A program made the position numbers and the translations under genes. DNA of 64,000 bases, from contig JAQWFQ010000014.1 in NCBI GenBank assembly GCA_029238665.1, positions 143,339-207,338 on the forward strand, read 5' to 3'. The notes under the pieces were generated by a model, which ran no database searches, was not told where the DNA came from, and saw nothing but the letters and a program-made list of their open reading frames with translations. This DNA is from Crocinitomicaceae bacterium. Its GTDB lineage: Bacteria > Bacteroidota > Bacteroidia > Flavobacteriales_D > Crocinitomicaceae. Positions within the stretch are counted from its first letter, which is position 1, and the number at the start of each line of letters is the position of its first letter. Positions 46,183 through 54,810 of the stretch are shown here, piece by piece.

Positions 46183-46209
46183 ACGTATCTTATAACAAAA
46201 TGTTACATA

Positions 46210-46401
46210 TTACATCTCAGCAGATTGCATTCTTTGCTTGTAAGATGCTTTAATTTTTTCTTGTCTTTTAAGGATCGAAGGCTTAACAAATTCTTTACGA
46301 CCTCTAAGTTCTCTCATAACTTTAGTCTTTTCGAATTTCTTCTTATACTTTTTAATCGCTCTTTCGATGTTTTCTCCTTCTTTTACTGGGATAATTAACA
46401 T
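46210..46401 (-). CDS. rpsU: Ribosomal protein S21
   Basis: 63-residue 30S protein. It begins MLIIPVKEGENIERAIKKYK and has the basic FEKTKVMRELRGRKEFVKPS core (about residues 28-47) followed by a Lys/Arg tail. In Bacteroidota S21 belongs to the group of proteins near the anti-Shine-Dalgarno end of 16S rRNA, fitting the weak use of that signal here. A full-consensus promoter lies just upstream and a strong terminator 28 bases downstream, so most transcripts should carry rpsU alone. Confidence 0.96.
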   Translation of the reverse strand: MLIIPVKEGENIERAIKKYKKKFEKTKVMRELRGRKEFVKPSILKRQEKIKASYKQRMQSAEM

Positions 46402-46433
46402 ATGTATGTGTATTATATTCTTTAATTGGTTGG

Positions 46434-46463
46434 CAAATATACAAACTAAAATCTTAATTGCAA
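46434..46463 (-). promoter_or_regulatory. Promoter for rpsU (and xerC-hpf by read-through)
   Basis: Minus strand TTG (46461-46463), exactly 19 bases, TATATTTG (46434-46441). Its -33 end is four bases after the stop of the acyl-CoA dehydrogenase gene. Confidence 0.8.
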
Positions 46464-46467
46464 CTGC

Positions 46468-47607
46468 TTATTTTAAAATTTCTCTAGAAATAACTACTTT
46501 TTGTATTTCCGACGTCCCTTCACCGATAGTCATTAGCTTTGCGTCACGCAAAAACTTTTCAGCTGGATACTCTTTTGTGTAACCATAACCACCCATAATT
46601 TGCACCGCCTCATTACCACAACGAACAGAAACTTCACTTGCGAAGTACTTCGCATAAGCCCCTTGCCTCGTCATTGGAAGCTTATTGTTTTTTAAGTAAG
46701 CTGCTTGAAACGTCAACAGTTCAGCCGCCTCAACTTCTGTTGCCATGTCTGCTAACTTAAATGATATTGCCTGAAATTGAGCAATCGGTTTCCCAAACTG
46801 CTCTCGTTCTTTAGCATACTTAACTGAAGCTTCATATGCCCCCCTTGCAATTCCACACGAAAGTGCTGCAATTGAAATACGGCCACCATCTAAAATTTGC
46901 ATCGCTTGAACAAACCCCATTCCAACTTCACCTATTACATTTTCTTGAGGAACGCGTACATTATCAAAAATAAGCTCTGCTGTTTCACTTGCCCTCACAC
47001 CTAACTTATCTCCAATTTTCACGGCTGAAAAGCCTGGTGTACCTTTCTCCACAATAAAGGCTGTAATACCTTTGCTATCCAAAAGCTCTCCTGTTCTAAC
47101 TAAAACAACAGCAACATCTCCAGACAAGCCATGTGTAATCCAATTTTTAGCACCATTAATCACCCATTCATCACCTTCTTTGACTGCTGTCGTTTTCATT
47201 CGCATAGCATCAGAACCCGTATTTGGCTCCGTCAACCCCCAGGCTCCTATAAATTCTCCTGAGGCAAGTTTAGGCAAGTATTTCTTTTTCTGAGCTTCAG
47301 TTCCATGATAATAAATATGGCCCGTACACAATGAATTATGTGCAGCAACACTTAACCCGATACCTCCACAAACTTTACCCAGCTCAATCAAAGCGGTAAC
47401 ATATTCGAAATAACCAAAACCACTTCCTCCATATTCCTCGGGAATATAAATACCAAGAAGCCCTAGTTCTCCCATTTTCTTCATAGTATCAACAGGGAAG
47501 TGCTCATTGGCATCCCATTCAACTAGATTTGGTCTTATTTCTTTTTCAGCAAAATCACGCACCATTTGTGCAATCATCTCCTGGTTTTCATTCATCTCAA
47601 AATCCAT
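46468..47607 (-). CDS. Acyl-CoA dehydrogenase (short-chain type)
   Basis: 379-residue FAD enzyme that oxidises acyl-CoA to enoyl-CoA in beta-oxidation or branched-chain amino acid breakdown. Signature 1 is GAWGLTEPNTGSDAMRMKTT (about residues 124-143), signature 2 QIMGGYGYTKEYPAEKFLRD (about 336-355), and the catalytic Glu is expected in TIGEGTSEIQK. The AKEREQFGKPIAQFQ block is typical of butyryl-CoA-like enzymes. Substrate chain length is not certain. It starts 29 bases after apt. Confidence 0.92.
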   Translation of the reverse strand: MDFEMNENQEMIAQMVRDFAEKEIRPNLVEWDANEHFPVDTMKKMGELGLLGIYIPEEYGGSGFGYFEYVTALIELGKVCGGIGLSVAAHNSLCTGHIYYHGTEAQKKKYLPKLASGEFIGAWGLTEPNTGSDAMRMKTTAVKEGDEWVINGAKNWITHGLSGDVAVVLVRTGELLDSKGITAFIVEKGTPGFSAVKIGDKLGVRASETAELIFDNVRVPQENVIGEVGMGFVQAMQILDGGRISIAALSCGIARGAYEASVKYAKEREQFGKPIAQFQAISFKLADMATEVEAAELLTFQAAYLKNNKLPMTRQGAYAKYFASEVSVRCGNEAVQIMGGYGYTKEYPAEKFLRDAKLMTIGEGTSEIQKVVISREILK

Positions 47608-47636
47608 TTTAAAACGCTTAAAAATTTGAATATTTT

Positions 47637-48173
47637 TTATTGATAGGCCGCTAAAGTAGTCATTCTACTAGAGAATTTTGTCAATTTATCAGCACCATTT
47701 AAAAATTCTAGCGAAACAAGAAAGTCAAAGCCATAAACTGTAGCTCCTGTTTTCTCTACCAAAACTCCTGCTGCTTCAGCAGATCCGCCAGTTGCAAGAA
47801 GGTCATCGTGAATCAGCACCTGGTCACCAGGTTTTAAGGCATCAGTATGCATTTCAATTGTCTCACTGCCATATTCAAGATCATAAGCATGGCTGATTTT
47901 AGTGTATGGTAACTTTCCTTTCTTTCGAATCAGAACAAAAGGTACATTTAACCGCATTGCCAATGGATACGCAAACAGAAACCCTCGACTTTCAATTCCA
48001 GCAACAGCATCAATGCCCTTCATCTTGTATTTCTCATAAAGCACATCCAACACATCATTGGACAACACAGGGTCCATCATAATAGGTGTAATGTCTTTAA
48101 AAACAATACCCTCTTTTGGGAAATTAGGAACATCTCTAATTACACTCCTTAATTTTTCTTCAATGTTTTTCAT
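47637..48173 (-). CDS. apt: Adenine phosphoribosyltransferase
   Basis: 178 residues; salvages adenine to AMP with PRPP. Seen are DVPNFPKEGIVFKDITPIM (residues 14-32), VAGIESRGFLFAYPLA (about 57-72), the PRPP motif VLIHDDLLATGGSAEAA (about 120-136) and the long hood-loop LIRKKGKLPYTKISHAYDLE. Full length. It overlaps the upstream helix-hairpin-helix gene by four bases (ATGA) and is probably translated from the same mRNA. Confidence 0.95.
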   Translation of the reverse strand: MKNIEEKLRSVIRDVPNFPKEGIVFKDITPIMMDPVLSNDVLDVLYEKYKMKGIDAVAGIESRGFLFAYPLAMRLNVPFVLIRKKGKLPYTKISHAYDLEYGSETIEMHTDALKPGDQVLIHDDLLATGGSAEAAGVLVEKTGATVYGFDFLVSLEFLNGADKLTKFSSRMTTLAAYQ

Positions 48174-49030
48174 TCTACTTTTATATAGTCCTTAATTTTA
48201 TCAAACAATGGGTAGTCTATTAATTTTGACTCTAAAATGTCGTCAATGGAATAAAATCCCTCTCGTTGTTCTCGTAGTTTTACGATTGAATTCGCAACTG
48301 AATAATCAATATACGGATGCGCTTTTAACTCATCCAATGTTGCTTCATTAATGTTAAGCGGTACACTAATGCCATTACCAACATTAACGTAATCTTTTAC
48401 CTTATGAAATTTATGCACATCAAACTTCCACAATTCCATCAATTGAGAGGTGTTTGCATACCCTCCTAATTCCAGGCGATATTCAATTATTTTTCTCGCA
48501 TAAAAAGGCCCAATTCCAGGAAGAGTTTCTAACTCCAATTGTCCGGAAGTATTAATGTCAATCGCAACCGGCTCATAACTCACTGAATCCTTTTCCGGGA
48601 AACGATTTTCAAGCTCTTTTACAGGATAAATCGTCGAATCTTTCATCAAGTCATACAAGGCCTCCGGAATGACAAATATTTTTTTCAGTTCTTTATTCGA
48701 ACTCAAGCCATGCGAAGCAAATTTAATAACGACATCTGCCTGCCTCCTAGATAAGCCTAAGTGCAACCAATCTTCTACACGGTAAGTATTTGGATCAAAT
48801 TTAGTTGGAGGAACTTTATACCGAGACTTCTTTTTTACTTTGCTTTTTTCTTGAAACAACTCTTTCTCCTTCTGGACAAATTTATTGTGCAATGTAACCG
48901 CCTCCTTGGATGTTATAATCGGTCTTTCAATTTCTGTAAATGAATTGACAAGTCTAGGAATGTACGCGATAATTAAACCTACAACAAGTAAACTTACTAA
49001 CCCTTGTTTATTTTTCCTAGAAAGCGACAT
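48170..49030 (-). CDS. Membrane-anchored helix-hairpin-helix protein (ComEA-like)
   Basis: 286 residues. One membrane helix near the N-terminus (about 10-26), a polar linker, then three HhH-type DNA-binding segments, near residues 85-120 (WLHLGLSRRQADVVIKFASH), 175-210 (LETLPGIGPFYARKIIEYR) and 235-280 (LKAHPYIDYSVANSIVKL). The last two resemble ComEA, the periplasmic DNA receptor of competence, but this protein has extra copies and no competence genes around it. It could bind DNA at the membrane for uptake. The next gene, apt, overlaps it by four bases. Confidence 0.8.
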   Translation of the reverse strand: MSLSRKNKQGLVSLLVVGLIIAYIPRLVNSFTEIERPIITSKEAVTLHNKFVQKEKELFQEKSKVKKKSRYKVPPTKFDPNTYRVEDWLHLGLSRRQADVVIKFASHGLSSNKELKKIFVIPEALYDLMKDSTIYPVKELENRFPEKDSVSYEPVAIDINTSGQLELETLPGIGPFYARKIIEYRLELGGYANTSQLMELWKFDVHKFHKVKDYVNVGNGISVPLNINEATLDELKAHPYIDYSVANSIVKLREQREGFYSIDDILESKLIDYPLFDKIKDYIKVE

Positions 49031-49033
49031 GGA

Positions 49034-50947
49034 CTAAGCTTCAGCCTTGATTGCCTTTTTATATTTAACAAGTTCTTCTTTTACCTTAGGAGCAAGAAGT
49101 ACTAAACCTATAACATTCGGGAAAACCATTGCAAAAATCATCGCGTCAGAGAAGTCAATGACTGCACCAAGACTGATTGAAGCTCCAACAACAACAAACA
49201 TCAAGAAAATTATCTTATATACCTTATCAGCTATATCTCCTTTACCAAAAAGGTATTTCCATGCCTGTAAACCATAATAAGACCATGATAACATGGTTGA
49301 TATTGCAAACAAAACTGCGGCAATCATTAACACCCAATCAAAATAAGGTATTGTTGAATTAAACGCTGTTGCAGTTAACTCAATTCCTCCTATTCCGGAC
49401 TCACTTCCATAGTCAATAAATCCACCTTCAATATTTGTAATGATTAAAACTAAAGCCGTCATTGTACAAATGATTACCGTATCTATAAATGGCTCAAGTA
49501 AAGCTACAATACCTTCGCTTGCAGCATATTTTGTTTTGACAGCGGAATGTGCAATAGCTGAAGATCCAACTCCGGCTTCATTTGAAAAAGCAGCCCTTTG
49601 AAACCCAACAATTAATACGCCGACAACACCACCTAAAGCAGCACTGGAGTTAAATGCTCCATCATAAATCAACCCAAAAGCAGTAGGAATAGATGCATAA
49701 TGAATTCCTATAATAACAAGTGCAGCACCTACATAGATTACAGCCATAAATGGAACAACTTTTTCCGTAACTGATCCTATTCGTTTAATACCCCCTATAA
49801 TCACAACCCCAACAATAGCGGCCATAACAACACCTATAATAACACCTGAAGCACCTCCATCTAATCCTAGCTTACCTGAAATTTGTGCTGCTGCTTGGTT
49901 TGCTTGGAACATATTTCCTCCACCAAAAGATCCTCCAACACACATAATTGCAAAAAAGATAGCCAACACTCTTCCTAATAAACCTAACCCTCTTTCTTTT
50001 AATCCTTTTGAAAGGTAATACATTGGACCACCGTGCACTGTCCCATCTTCGGTAACTTCTCTATACTTAACCCCCAACGTACACTCTGTAAATTTTGTAG
50101 CCATACCTAGAAAACCTGCAAGAATCATCCAAAATGTTGCCCCTGGACCACCAAGAGATATTGCAACGGCAACACCCGCAATGTTACCCAAACCAACAGT
50201 AGCAGACAAGGCTGCTGTTAACGCCTGAAAGTGAGAAACTTCTCCTTCAGCTTCTACCTGAACAGTCTCAAAGACATCTCCTCCAGGTGTTGAATCACCT
50301 TCAGCAGTGTCAGCGGTATGCTGGTCAATAGCATCGTAATCTCCTTTAACAATTTTTACCGCAGTTCTAATTAGCGTGAAATTTGCAAATTTGAAGAAGA
50401 TTGTGAAAAATAATGCACCCCCAATTAATATAATTAAAACTAATGGTACATTAAAGTAAGTTCCGGTAACTTCTAACTCTACAGTACCAGGAGCGCTAAT
50501 TGTTAAATGTTGTTCATCATCAACTTCTTTGATTTCAGCTTTTCCATTGATTAAGATAAAACTCTCAACAGTTTTTGATTCATTTACTTTAAACTCATTG
50601 AAACGAACATCTAAAGTTCCACCTGCTTTGACAATCTGTTCTTGCGTTACGACTAAACTTGTTCTTTGATTTACTGAACCTAGTTTAACTGGTTTAAAAA
50701 TAATCGCTCCAACAAAATCAGCAACTGGCCTAAAGACACCATCAATCTTCTCGTCAATACTTGTCCTAACGTTCAAAAACGTTGTATCACTTTTAAACTC
50801 TAAAACAGACTTAGACTTATCGATAGAATCTGTAACCAATTCATAATAATTATCGACTTTAAAGTTTTTCGTAACAGCAGCTTCGTTGTCTTGCGCATTA
50901 CTTATAATTGGTAATAAAGCGATTAAAAATCCAAGTAAAAATCTCAT
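49034..50947 (-). CDS. AGCS-family alanine/glycine:cation symporter with N-terminal extension
   Basis: 637 residues, longer than the usual 450-550. The symporter core (from about residue 168) has [20 protein letters not shown] (about 232-251), [35 protein letters not shown] and [17 protein letters not shown], which are family hallmarks for sodium-coupled Ala/Gly uptake. Residues 1-19 look like a signal peptide (ending SNAQ). Residues 20-166 hold an additional mostly beta region inserted between the first helix-like segment ([15 protein letters not shown]) and [15 protein letters not shown]. It precedes the HhH-apt genes by three bases. Confidence 0.87.
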   Translation of the reverse strand: MRFLLGFLIALLPIISNAQDNEAAVTKNFKVDNYYELVTDSIDKSKSVLEFKSDTTFLNVRTSIDEKIDGVFRPVADFVGAIIFKPVKLGSVNQRTSLVVTQEQIVKAGGTLDVRFNEFKVNESKTVESFILINGKAEIKEVDDEQHLTISAPGTVELEVTGTYFNVPLVLIILIGGALFFTIFFKFANFTLIRTAVKIVKGDYDAIDQHTADTAEGDSTPGGDVFETVQVEAEGEVSHFQALTAALSATVGLGNIAGVAVAISLGGPGATFWMILAGFLGMATKFTECTLGVKYREVTEDGTVHGGPMYYLSKGLKERGLGLLGRVLAIFFAIMCVGGSFGGGNMFQANQAAAQISGKLGLDGGASGVIIGVVMAAIVGVVIIGGIKRIGSVTEKVVPFMAVIYVGAALVIIGIHYASIPTAFGLIYDGAFNSSAALGGVVGVLIVGFQRAAFSNEAGVGSSAIAHSAVKTKYAASEGIVALLEPFIDTVIICTMTALVLIITNIEGGFIDYGSESGIGGIELTATAFNSTIPYFDWVLMIAAVLFAISTMLSWSYYGLQAWKYLFGKGDIADKVYKIIFLMFVVVGASISLGAVIDFSDAMIFAMVFPNVIGLVLLAPKVKEELVKYKKAIKAEA

Positions 50948-50987
50948 AGTGAGTTATCGTTTAGGTTCAAATTATTTGAGCGAGGAA

Positions 50988-50995
50988 CAAATATA
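50988..50995 (-). promoter_or_regulatory. Candidate -7 element for the AGCS operon
   Basis: Minus-strand TATATTTG, 40 bases before the ATG; an imperfect -33 (TGG) at 19 bases. The remaining bases up to 51150 hold nothing recognisable. Confidence 0.45.
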
Positions 50996-51150
50996 GTAAT
51001 AATAAACTTCTAGCCACACTACTGTCTTTCAGCTCATTATTATACAATGATTTTAGATGAAATAAAGCGGTCCCACTTAAAAAGTAGCCCCCTTCTTTTT
51101 TACAACCACAGCTAAATGACTTGGAAATATACGCCTGCTAAAGCCTTAGC

Positions 51151-51381
51151 TTACAACTCCCAAATAGAATTCCGCTTCTTACGTTGCAGCTTGAAATAAT
51201 GCTTATGTTCGAGAATCCAAGCCATAATCAAGTACACCAACAAAGGCGACCCAAGCGCAATAAAGGATGAATAAATAAAACCTATCCGAACCTTAGAGCT
51301 ACTTATACCCAACTTCTTTGCCCACCAGTCACAGACACCAAAGGACCTCATCTCAAAAAAGAAAATAATTTTCTGTATCAT
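51151..51381 (-). CDS. PspC-domain membrane protein
   Basis: 76 residues. The PspC domain covers about 12-60 (GVCDWWAKKLGISSSKVRIG followed by a hydrophobic segment LGSPLLVYLIMAWIL). PspC proteins sit in the inner membrane and sense or respond to envelope stress, usually with PspA and PspB, which are not nearby. The single-domain form is common in Bacteroidota. The basic tail (KLQRKKRNS) should face the cytosol. The gene stands alone, with a candidate -7 element upstream and the terminator of the next gene beyond it. Confidence 0.82.
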   Translation of the reverse strand: MIQKIIFFFEMRSFGVCDWWAKKLGISSSKVRIGFIYSSFIALGSPLLVYLIMAWILEHKHYFKLQRKKRNSIWEL

Positions 51382-51430
51382 TAAAACTGCTTTAACACCC
51401 TGACAAGATAGTATAAGACTAGGTGTTTTT

Positions 51431-51438
51431 CAAAATTA
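51431..51438 (-). promoter_or_regulatory. Candidate -7 element for the PspC gene
   Basis: Minus-strand TAATTTTG, about 50 bases before the start, directly after the OmpA-family gene terminator. No clear -33. Confidence 0.35.
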
Positions 51439-51448
51439 TCTCAAAAGA

Positions 51449-51478
51449 AAAAAGGTGCTTATAAATAAGCACCTTTTT
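51449..51478 (-). terminator. Terminator after the OmpA/PorE-like gene
   Basis: AAAAGGTGCTTAT pairs with ATAAGCACCTTTT around a two- to four-base loop, with A and T runs on both sides. It lies 18 bases after the stop. Confidence 0.88.
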
Positions 51479-51495
51479 AATCTCATTAATCTCCA

Positions 51496-53625
51496 TTATG
51501 GATATCTCACAAACTTCAAATGCCTAGCATCTGCTGCTGGAGCTGTTTCTGGATCAAAGTCCATTGTAATAACCTTACCTTCAGTACGTCTGTTATACTG
51601 GTGTAACAACTCAAACAAATCAGGATTAGTACGCTTAAAGGAATTGATATAAGCTACAGTCAATTTAACCTCTTCAACACCATCCATATTAGCAGGACGA
51701 GAAGCTAAATACTCATCTCCTTTTTTCCAAATTGTTCTTGGCTCTAACTCACCTTTTCCTTTCGGAACAATACGACGAGGATCTACACCTTTCTTCTCAA
51801 CCAAATACTTGTAACATGCCTTAGCTCTATTTTCAGAAAGCTTTTGATTGGCTCTATTTGTACCTCTAGAATCTGTATGAGAACTCAGTTCAAGTATCAT
51901 TCCTGGGTATTCTTCTAACATATCAAATACAAACAACAATGAATCTGTCGAGTTAATTGTAGAATCAACTAATAAATCCCATTTATTAAGTGGATAACGT
52001 ACCTCTGGAAGACGAATTGGTTTCTTTGGTAACAACGCCATATCAATTACAAAGTTTTGCCCATAATCCAACCCTACAGTTGAAATAGTTGTACCACTCT
52101 TATCTTCGTGGAAACCTGCTTTTGAAATGTTGATCGTATAACCTGACTCTTCATTGATGTAACGACCTCCTGCTGGTTTCTTATTCCAAAACACGCTACC
52201 TACATCGTCTGTATAACCTTCCCAAGTTGCACCGTCAGCTGTAGTAACTACTACTCTTGTATCTTCAATTTTGATAGCTGAATTACCTAACTCAGAAACA
52301 ACAACTTTCAAATCATAAACATTTGGAGGTAATAAGTAAGAATAGATATCTGGAACATATTCTCCACCACTTGTTTTTCGCTCAGAAGTAAAGTATCCAT
52401 TTTTCTTATCTTTTATGATAAGTGCATAATCGTTACTCGTGCTATTAATTGGAGCTCCTAAGTTTGTTGGGTTTTCCCATTTATGTTCTTCACCAACTTG
52501 CGCTGCTCTATAAATATCCAATCCACCCATTCCCATTAATCCGTCAGAAGCAAAAATCAAATCACCGTTCAGTGCAAACGATGGAAACAACTCATTCCCT
52601 TTCGTGTTAATTTCTGGCCCCATGTTTTTTGGCGTAGACCAAGTATCCGTTTTTTTATTGTATGAAGTATACCATAAGTCACGGCCACCATGTCCTCCTG
52701 GCATATCCGAAGCAAAAACTAAATATTTACCATCTGTTGTTGCAGGGTGCCCCACAGAAATAGAATCGTGTCCTTTTAAATCAATCTTTACAGGCTCTTT
52801 CCACTCCGTTTTACCCTTTGCTTCAGACACCCAGATATCACAACCTAAATTCGCCTTCTTCATATTAGGACACCTCGTGAAAAACATCTTTTTAAATCGA
52901 GAGTCAAAACAAACCGTTCCTTCGTTATCGATTGTATTAATACCATAGCCATTAACCAAATAAGGTTCTGTCCAATTTCCCTTTTTATCTAAATCAGAAA
53001 CCCACAAATCCATATAACCTTCTCCTGTTCGAGGGTCTTTATCTTTCCCTATGCTTTCATCCCTTCCTGAACTGAAATATAGTTTCGTTTTTTTACTGTT
53101 TCCAAACATTGGAGCCATATCAAACTCTTTCTTATTAAGCGCAGTTTGGTTTTCAATAATGTGACGTGTTTTATCAGCAACAAAAGCGTTACTCATTTTA
53201 CAAGACTGCACCCCTTTAAGCGCTCTTTCATCACCAGGAACTAATTCTAAATATTTTTCATAGTTCTCAATTGCTTTGTCAAACTCAGACATCATCTGAA
53301 GCATATCACCATTAAATAAATAAACCTCTGGTGTTGCACTTTGTTGATCTAGCAAGATAGCACGGTCGTACCACTCATTAGCCTCTCTATATCTTTCAGT
53401 AAAACGATAGCAATCTGCTGTCTTGAAAGCCATATTTGCCTTCTTCATTTTTGCTTTGTTTCCTTTTCGACCTAGCTTCTGATATACAGCTGCGCATTTC
53501 AATGCTGCTTCACTATAATTCTCACTCGCATAGGCAAGTTCAGCTTTGGCTATTTTCTTGTTTTGAGCTGTTACAACTGTAGTAAAAGTTAATAACAAAA
53601 ACGTTAAGGCGATTTTAAACTTCAT
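51496..53625 (-). CDS. OmpA-family protein with TPR, beta-propeller and CRD domains (PorE-like)
   Basis: 709 residues with a signal peptide (1-20, ending VTAQ). Domain order: TPR-like helices (about 22-150), PD40/WD40-like propeller repeats (about 160-420; SSGRDESIGKDKDPRTGEGY, ASDMPGGHGGRDLWYTS, ASDGLMGMGGLDIYRAA), a carboxypeptidase-regulatory-like beta domain (about 430-540), and an OmpA C-terminal murein-binding domain (about 550-690; ELSSHTDSRGTNRANQKLSE). This order is that of PorE, a T9SS-associated periplasmic protein linking the secretion complex to peptidoglycan. Many related proteins exist in Bacteroidota, so PorE itself is not proven. Confidence 0.85.
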   Translation of the reverse strand: MKFKIALTFLLLTFTTVVTAQNKKIAKAELAYASENYSEAALKCAAVYQKLGRKGNKAKMKKANMAFKTADCYRFTERYREANEWYDRAILLDQQSATPEVYLFNGDMLQMMSEFDKAIENYEKYLELVPGDERALKGVQSCKMSNAFVADKTRHIIENQTALNKKEFDMAPMFGNSKKTKLYFSSGRDESIGKDKDPRTGEGYMDLWVSDLDKKGNWTEPYLVNGYGINTIDNEGTVCFDSRFKKMFFTRCPNMKKANLGCDIWVSEAKGKTEWKEPVKIDLKGHDSISVGHPATTDGKYLVFASDMPGGHGGRDLWYTSYNKKTDTWSTPKNMGPEINTKGNELFPSFALNGDLIFASDGLMGMGGLDIYRAAQVGEEHKWENPTNLGAPINSTSNDYALIIKDKKNGYFTSERKTSGGEYVPDIYSYLLPPNVYDLKVVVSELGNSAIKIEDTRVVVTTADGATWEGYTDDVGSVFWNKKPAGGRYINEESGYTINISKAGFHEDKSGTTISTVGLDYGQNFVIDMALLPKKPIRLPEVRYPLNKWDLLVDSTINSTDSLLFVFDMLEEYPGMILELSSHTDSRGTNRANQKLSENRAKACYKYLVEKKGVDPRRIVPKGKGELEPRTIWKKGDEYLASRPANMDGVEEVKLTVAYINSFKRTNPDLFELLHQYNRRTEGKVITMDFDPETAPAADARHLKFVRYP

Positions 53626-53650
53626 AAAATGTCTTTTTCAAAATTGATGT

Positions 53651-53676
53651 TTACCTACCTAACAATAGGTAGGTAA
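53651..53676. repeat. 26-base perfect inverted repeat upstream of the PorE-like gene
   Basis: TTACCTACCTA (53651-53661), loop ACAA, TAGGTAGGTAA (53666-53676). It lies 25 bases before the start codon and has no T run, so it is more likely a 5' leader hairpin or a protein-binding palindrome than a terminator. Confidence 0.7.
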
Positions 53677-53775
53677 TCGTTTACAATAGACGTAAAATTA
53701 AAAAAAAAAGCGAACGAAATTAAGTCTATTGAACATAATTCAATCTAACTTTGGAATCCAAGATAAACTTGACTG

Positions 53776-54810
53776 TTAAATAATAATGTATTTCTCCCAC
53801 TTATCTACCACTTGCTGAAAACCAGTAGGTAAATCAGAGTTCAACCGAATGTACTCCTCTTTGGTTGGGTGTTGAAAACCAAGAGTCTTTGCATGAAGTG
53901 CCTGTCCGTCAAGTAAATCAAAACAATTTTCTATGAATTTCTTATACTTCGAATTCGAAGTTCCTTTGAGAATTGTGTCACCGCCATACTCTAAATCGTA
54001 AAATAAAGGGTGTCCAATATACTTCATGTGAGCACGGATTTGATGTGTCCTTCCTGTCTCAAGTTTACATTCAATTAAAGTAACGTACCCAAAACTCTTA
54101 AGAACTTTATAGTGTGTTACAGCGTGTTTACCATAATCTCCCTCTGGGAAGACAGTCATTACTTTTCGGTTTTTCAACGACCTTCCAACATGACCTGTAA
54201 CTGTTCCGTCTTCTTTCACATCGCCCCAAACAAGTGCATAATAACGACGTTCGGTTGTTCTTTCTGCAAATTGTTTTGCGAGGTGAGTTAATGCATGTTC
54301 AGTTTTTGCAACAGCAAGTAATCCTGTCGTATGCTTATCTAGTCGGTGTACTAACCCTGGCCTACCAAAATAATCTTGTTTTTTTTCTGGGAGGTTTTCA
54401 ATGTGATAAACCAAACCATTTACCAATGTCCCTGTATAATTACCATAACCCGGATGAACCACCATGTTTGATTGTTTATTTACTACAATCACATCATCAT
54501 CTTCAAAAACAATGTCTAAGGGAATGTCTTCTGGAATAAGCTCCTGTTCCCGGACGGGGAATGGCAAAACAATCGAAATTTTATCGAGTGGTTTAATTTT
54601 ATAATTCTGTTTTACCTTAACATCATCAACAAGAATGTTTCCATTTTTAGCAGCAATCTGAATTTTGTTTCTAGATGTATTTGGAATACGATCCATTAAA
54701 AACTTGTCAATCCGAACAACTTCTTGACCTGGATCTGCCTCAAAACGATAATGTTCAAACATTTCTTCTGATCCTGACTGATCTTCGGCCTCAAGTATTT
54801 CTTCACTCAT
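53776..54810 (-). CDS. rluD: RluD-family 23S rRNA pseudouridine synthase
   Basis: 344 residues. The N-terminal S4 domain (about 35-80; IDKFLMDRIPNTSRNKIQIA) binds RNA and the RluA/RluD catalytic domain has the Asp in LVHRLDKHTTGLLAVAKT (about 152-169) plus RTHQIRAHMKYIGHPLFYD. RluD modifies helix 69 of 23S rRNA. It starts with the last base of the upstream T9SS protein's stop (TAATG), so it is translationally coupled to that gene, an operon shared with a PASTA protein. Confidence 0.93.
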   Translation of the reverse strand: MSEEILEAEDQSGSEEMFEHYRFEADPGQEVVRIDKFLMDRIPNTSRNKIQIAAKNGNILVDDVKVKQNYKIKPLDKISIVLPFPVREQELIPEDIPLDIVFEDDDVIVVNKQSNMVVHPGYGNYTGTLVNGLVYHIENLPEKKQDYFGRPGLVHRLDKHTTGLLAVAKTEHALTHLAKQFAERTTERRYYALVWGDVKEDGTVTGHVGRSLKNRKVMTVFPEGDYGKHAVTHYKVLKSFGYVTLIECKLETGRTHQIRAHMKYIGHPLFYDLEYGGDTILKGTSNSKYKKFIENCFDLLDGQALHAKTLGFQHPTKEEYIRLNSDLPTGFQQVVDKWEKYIII

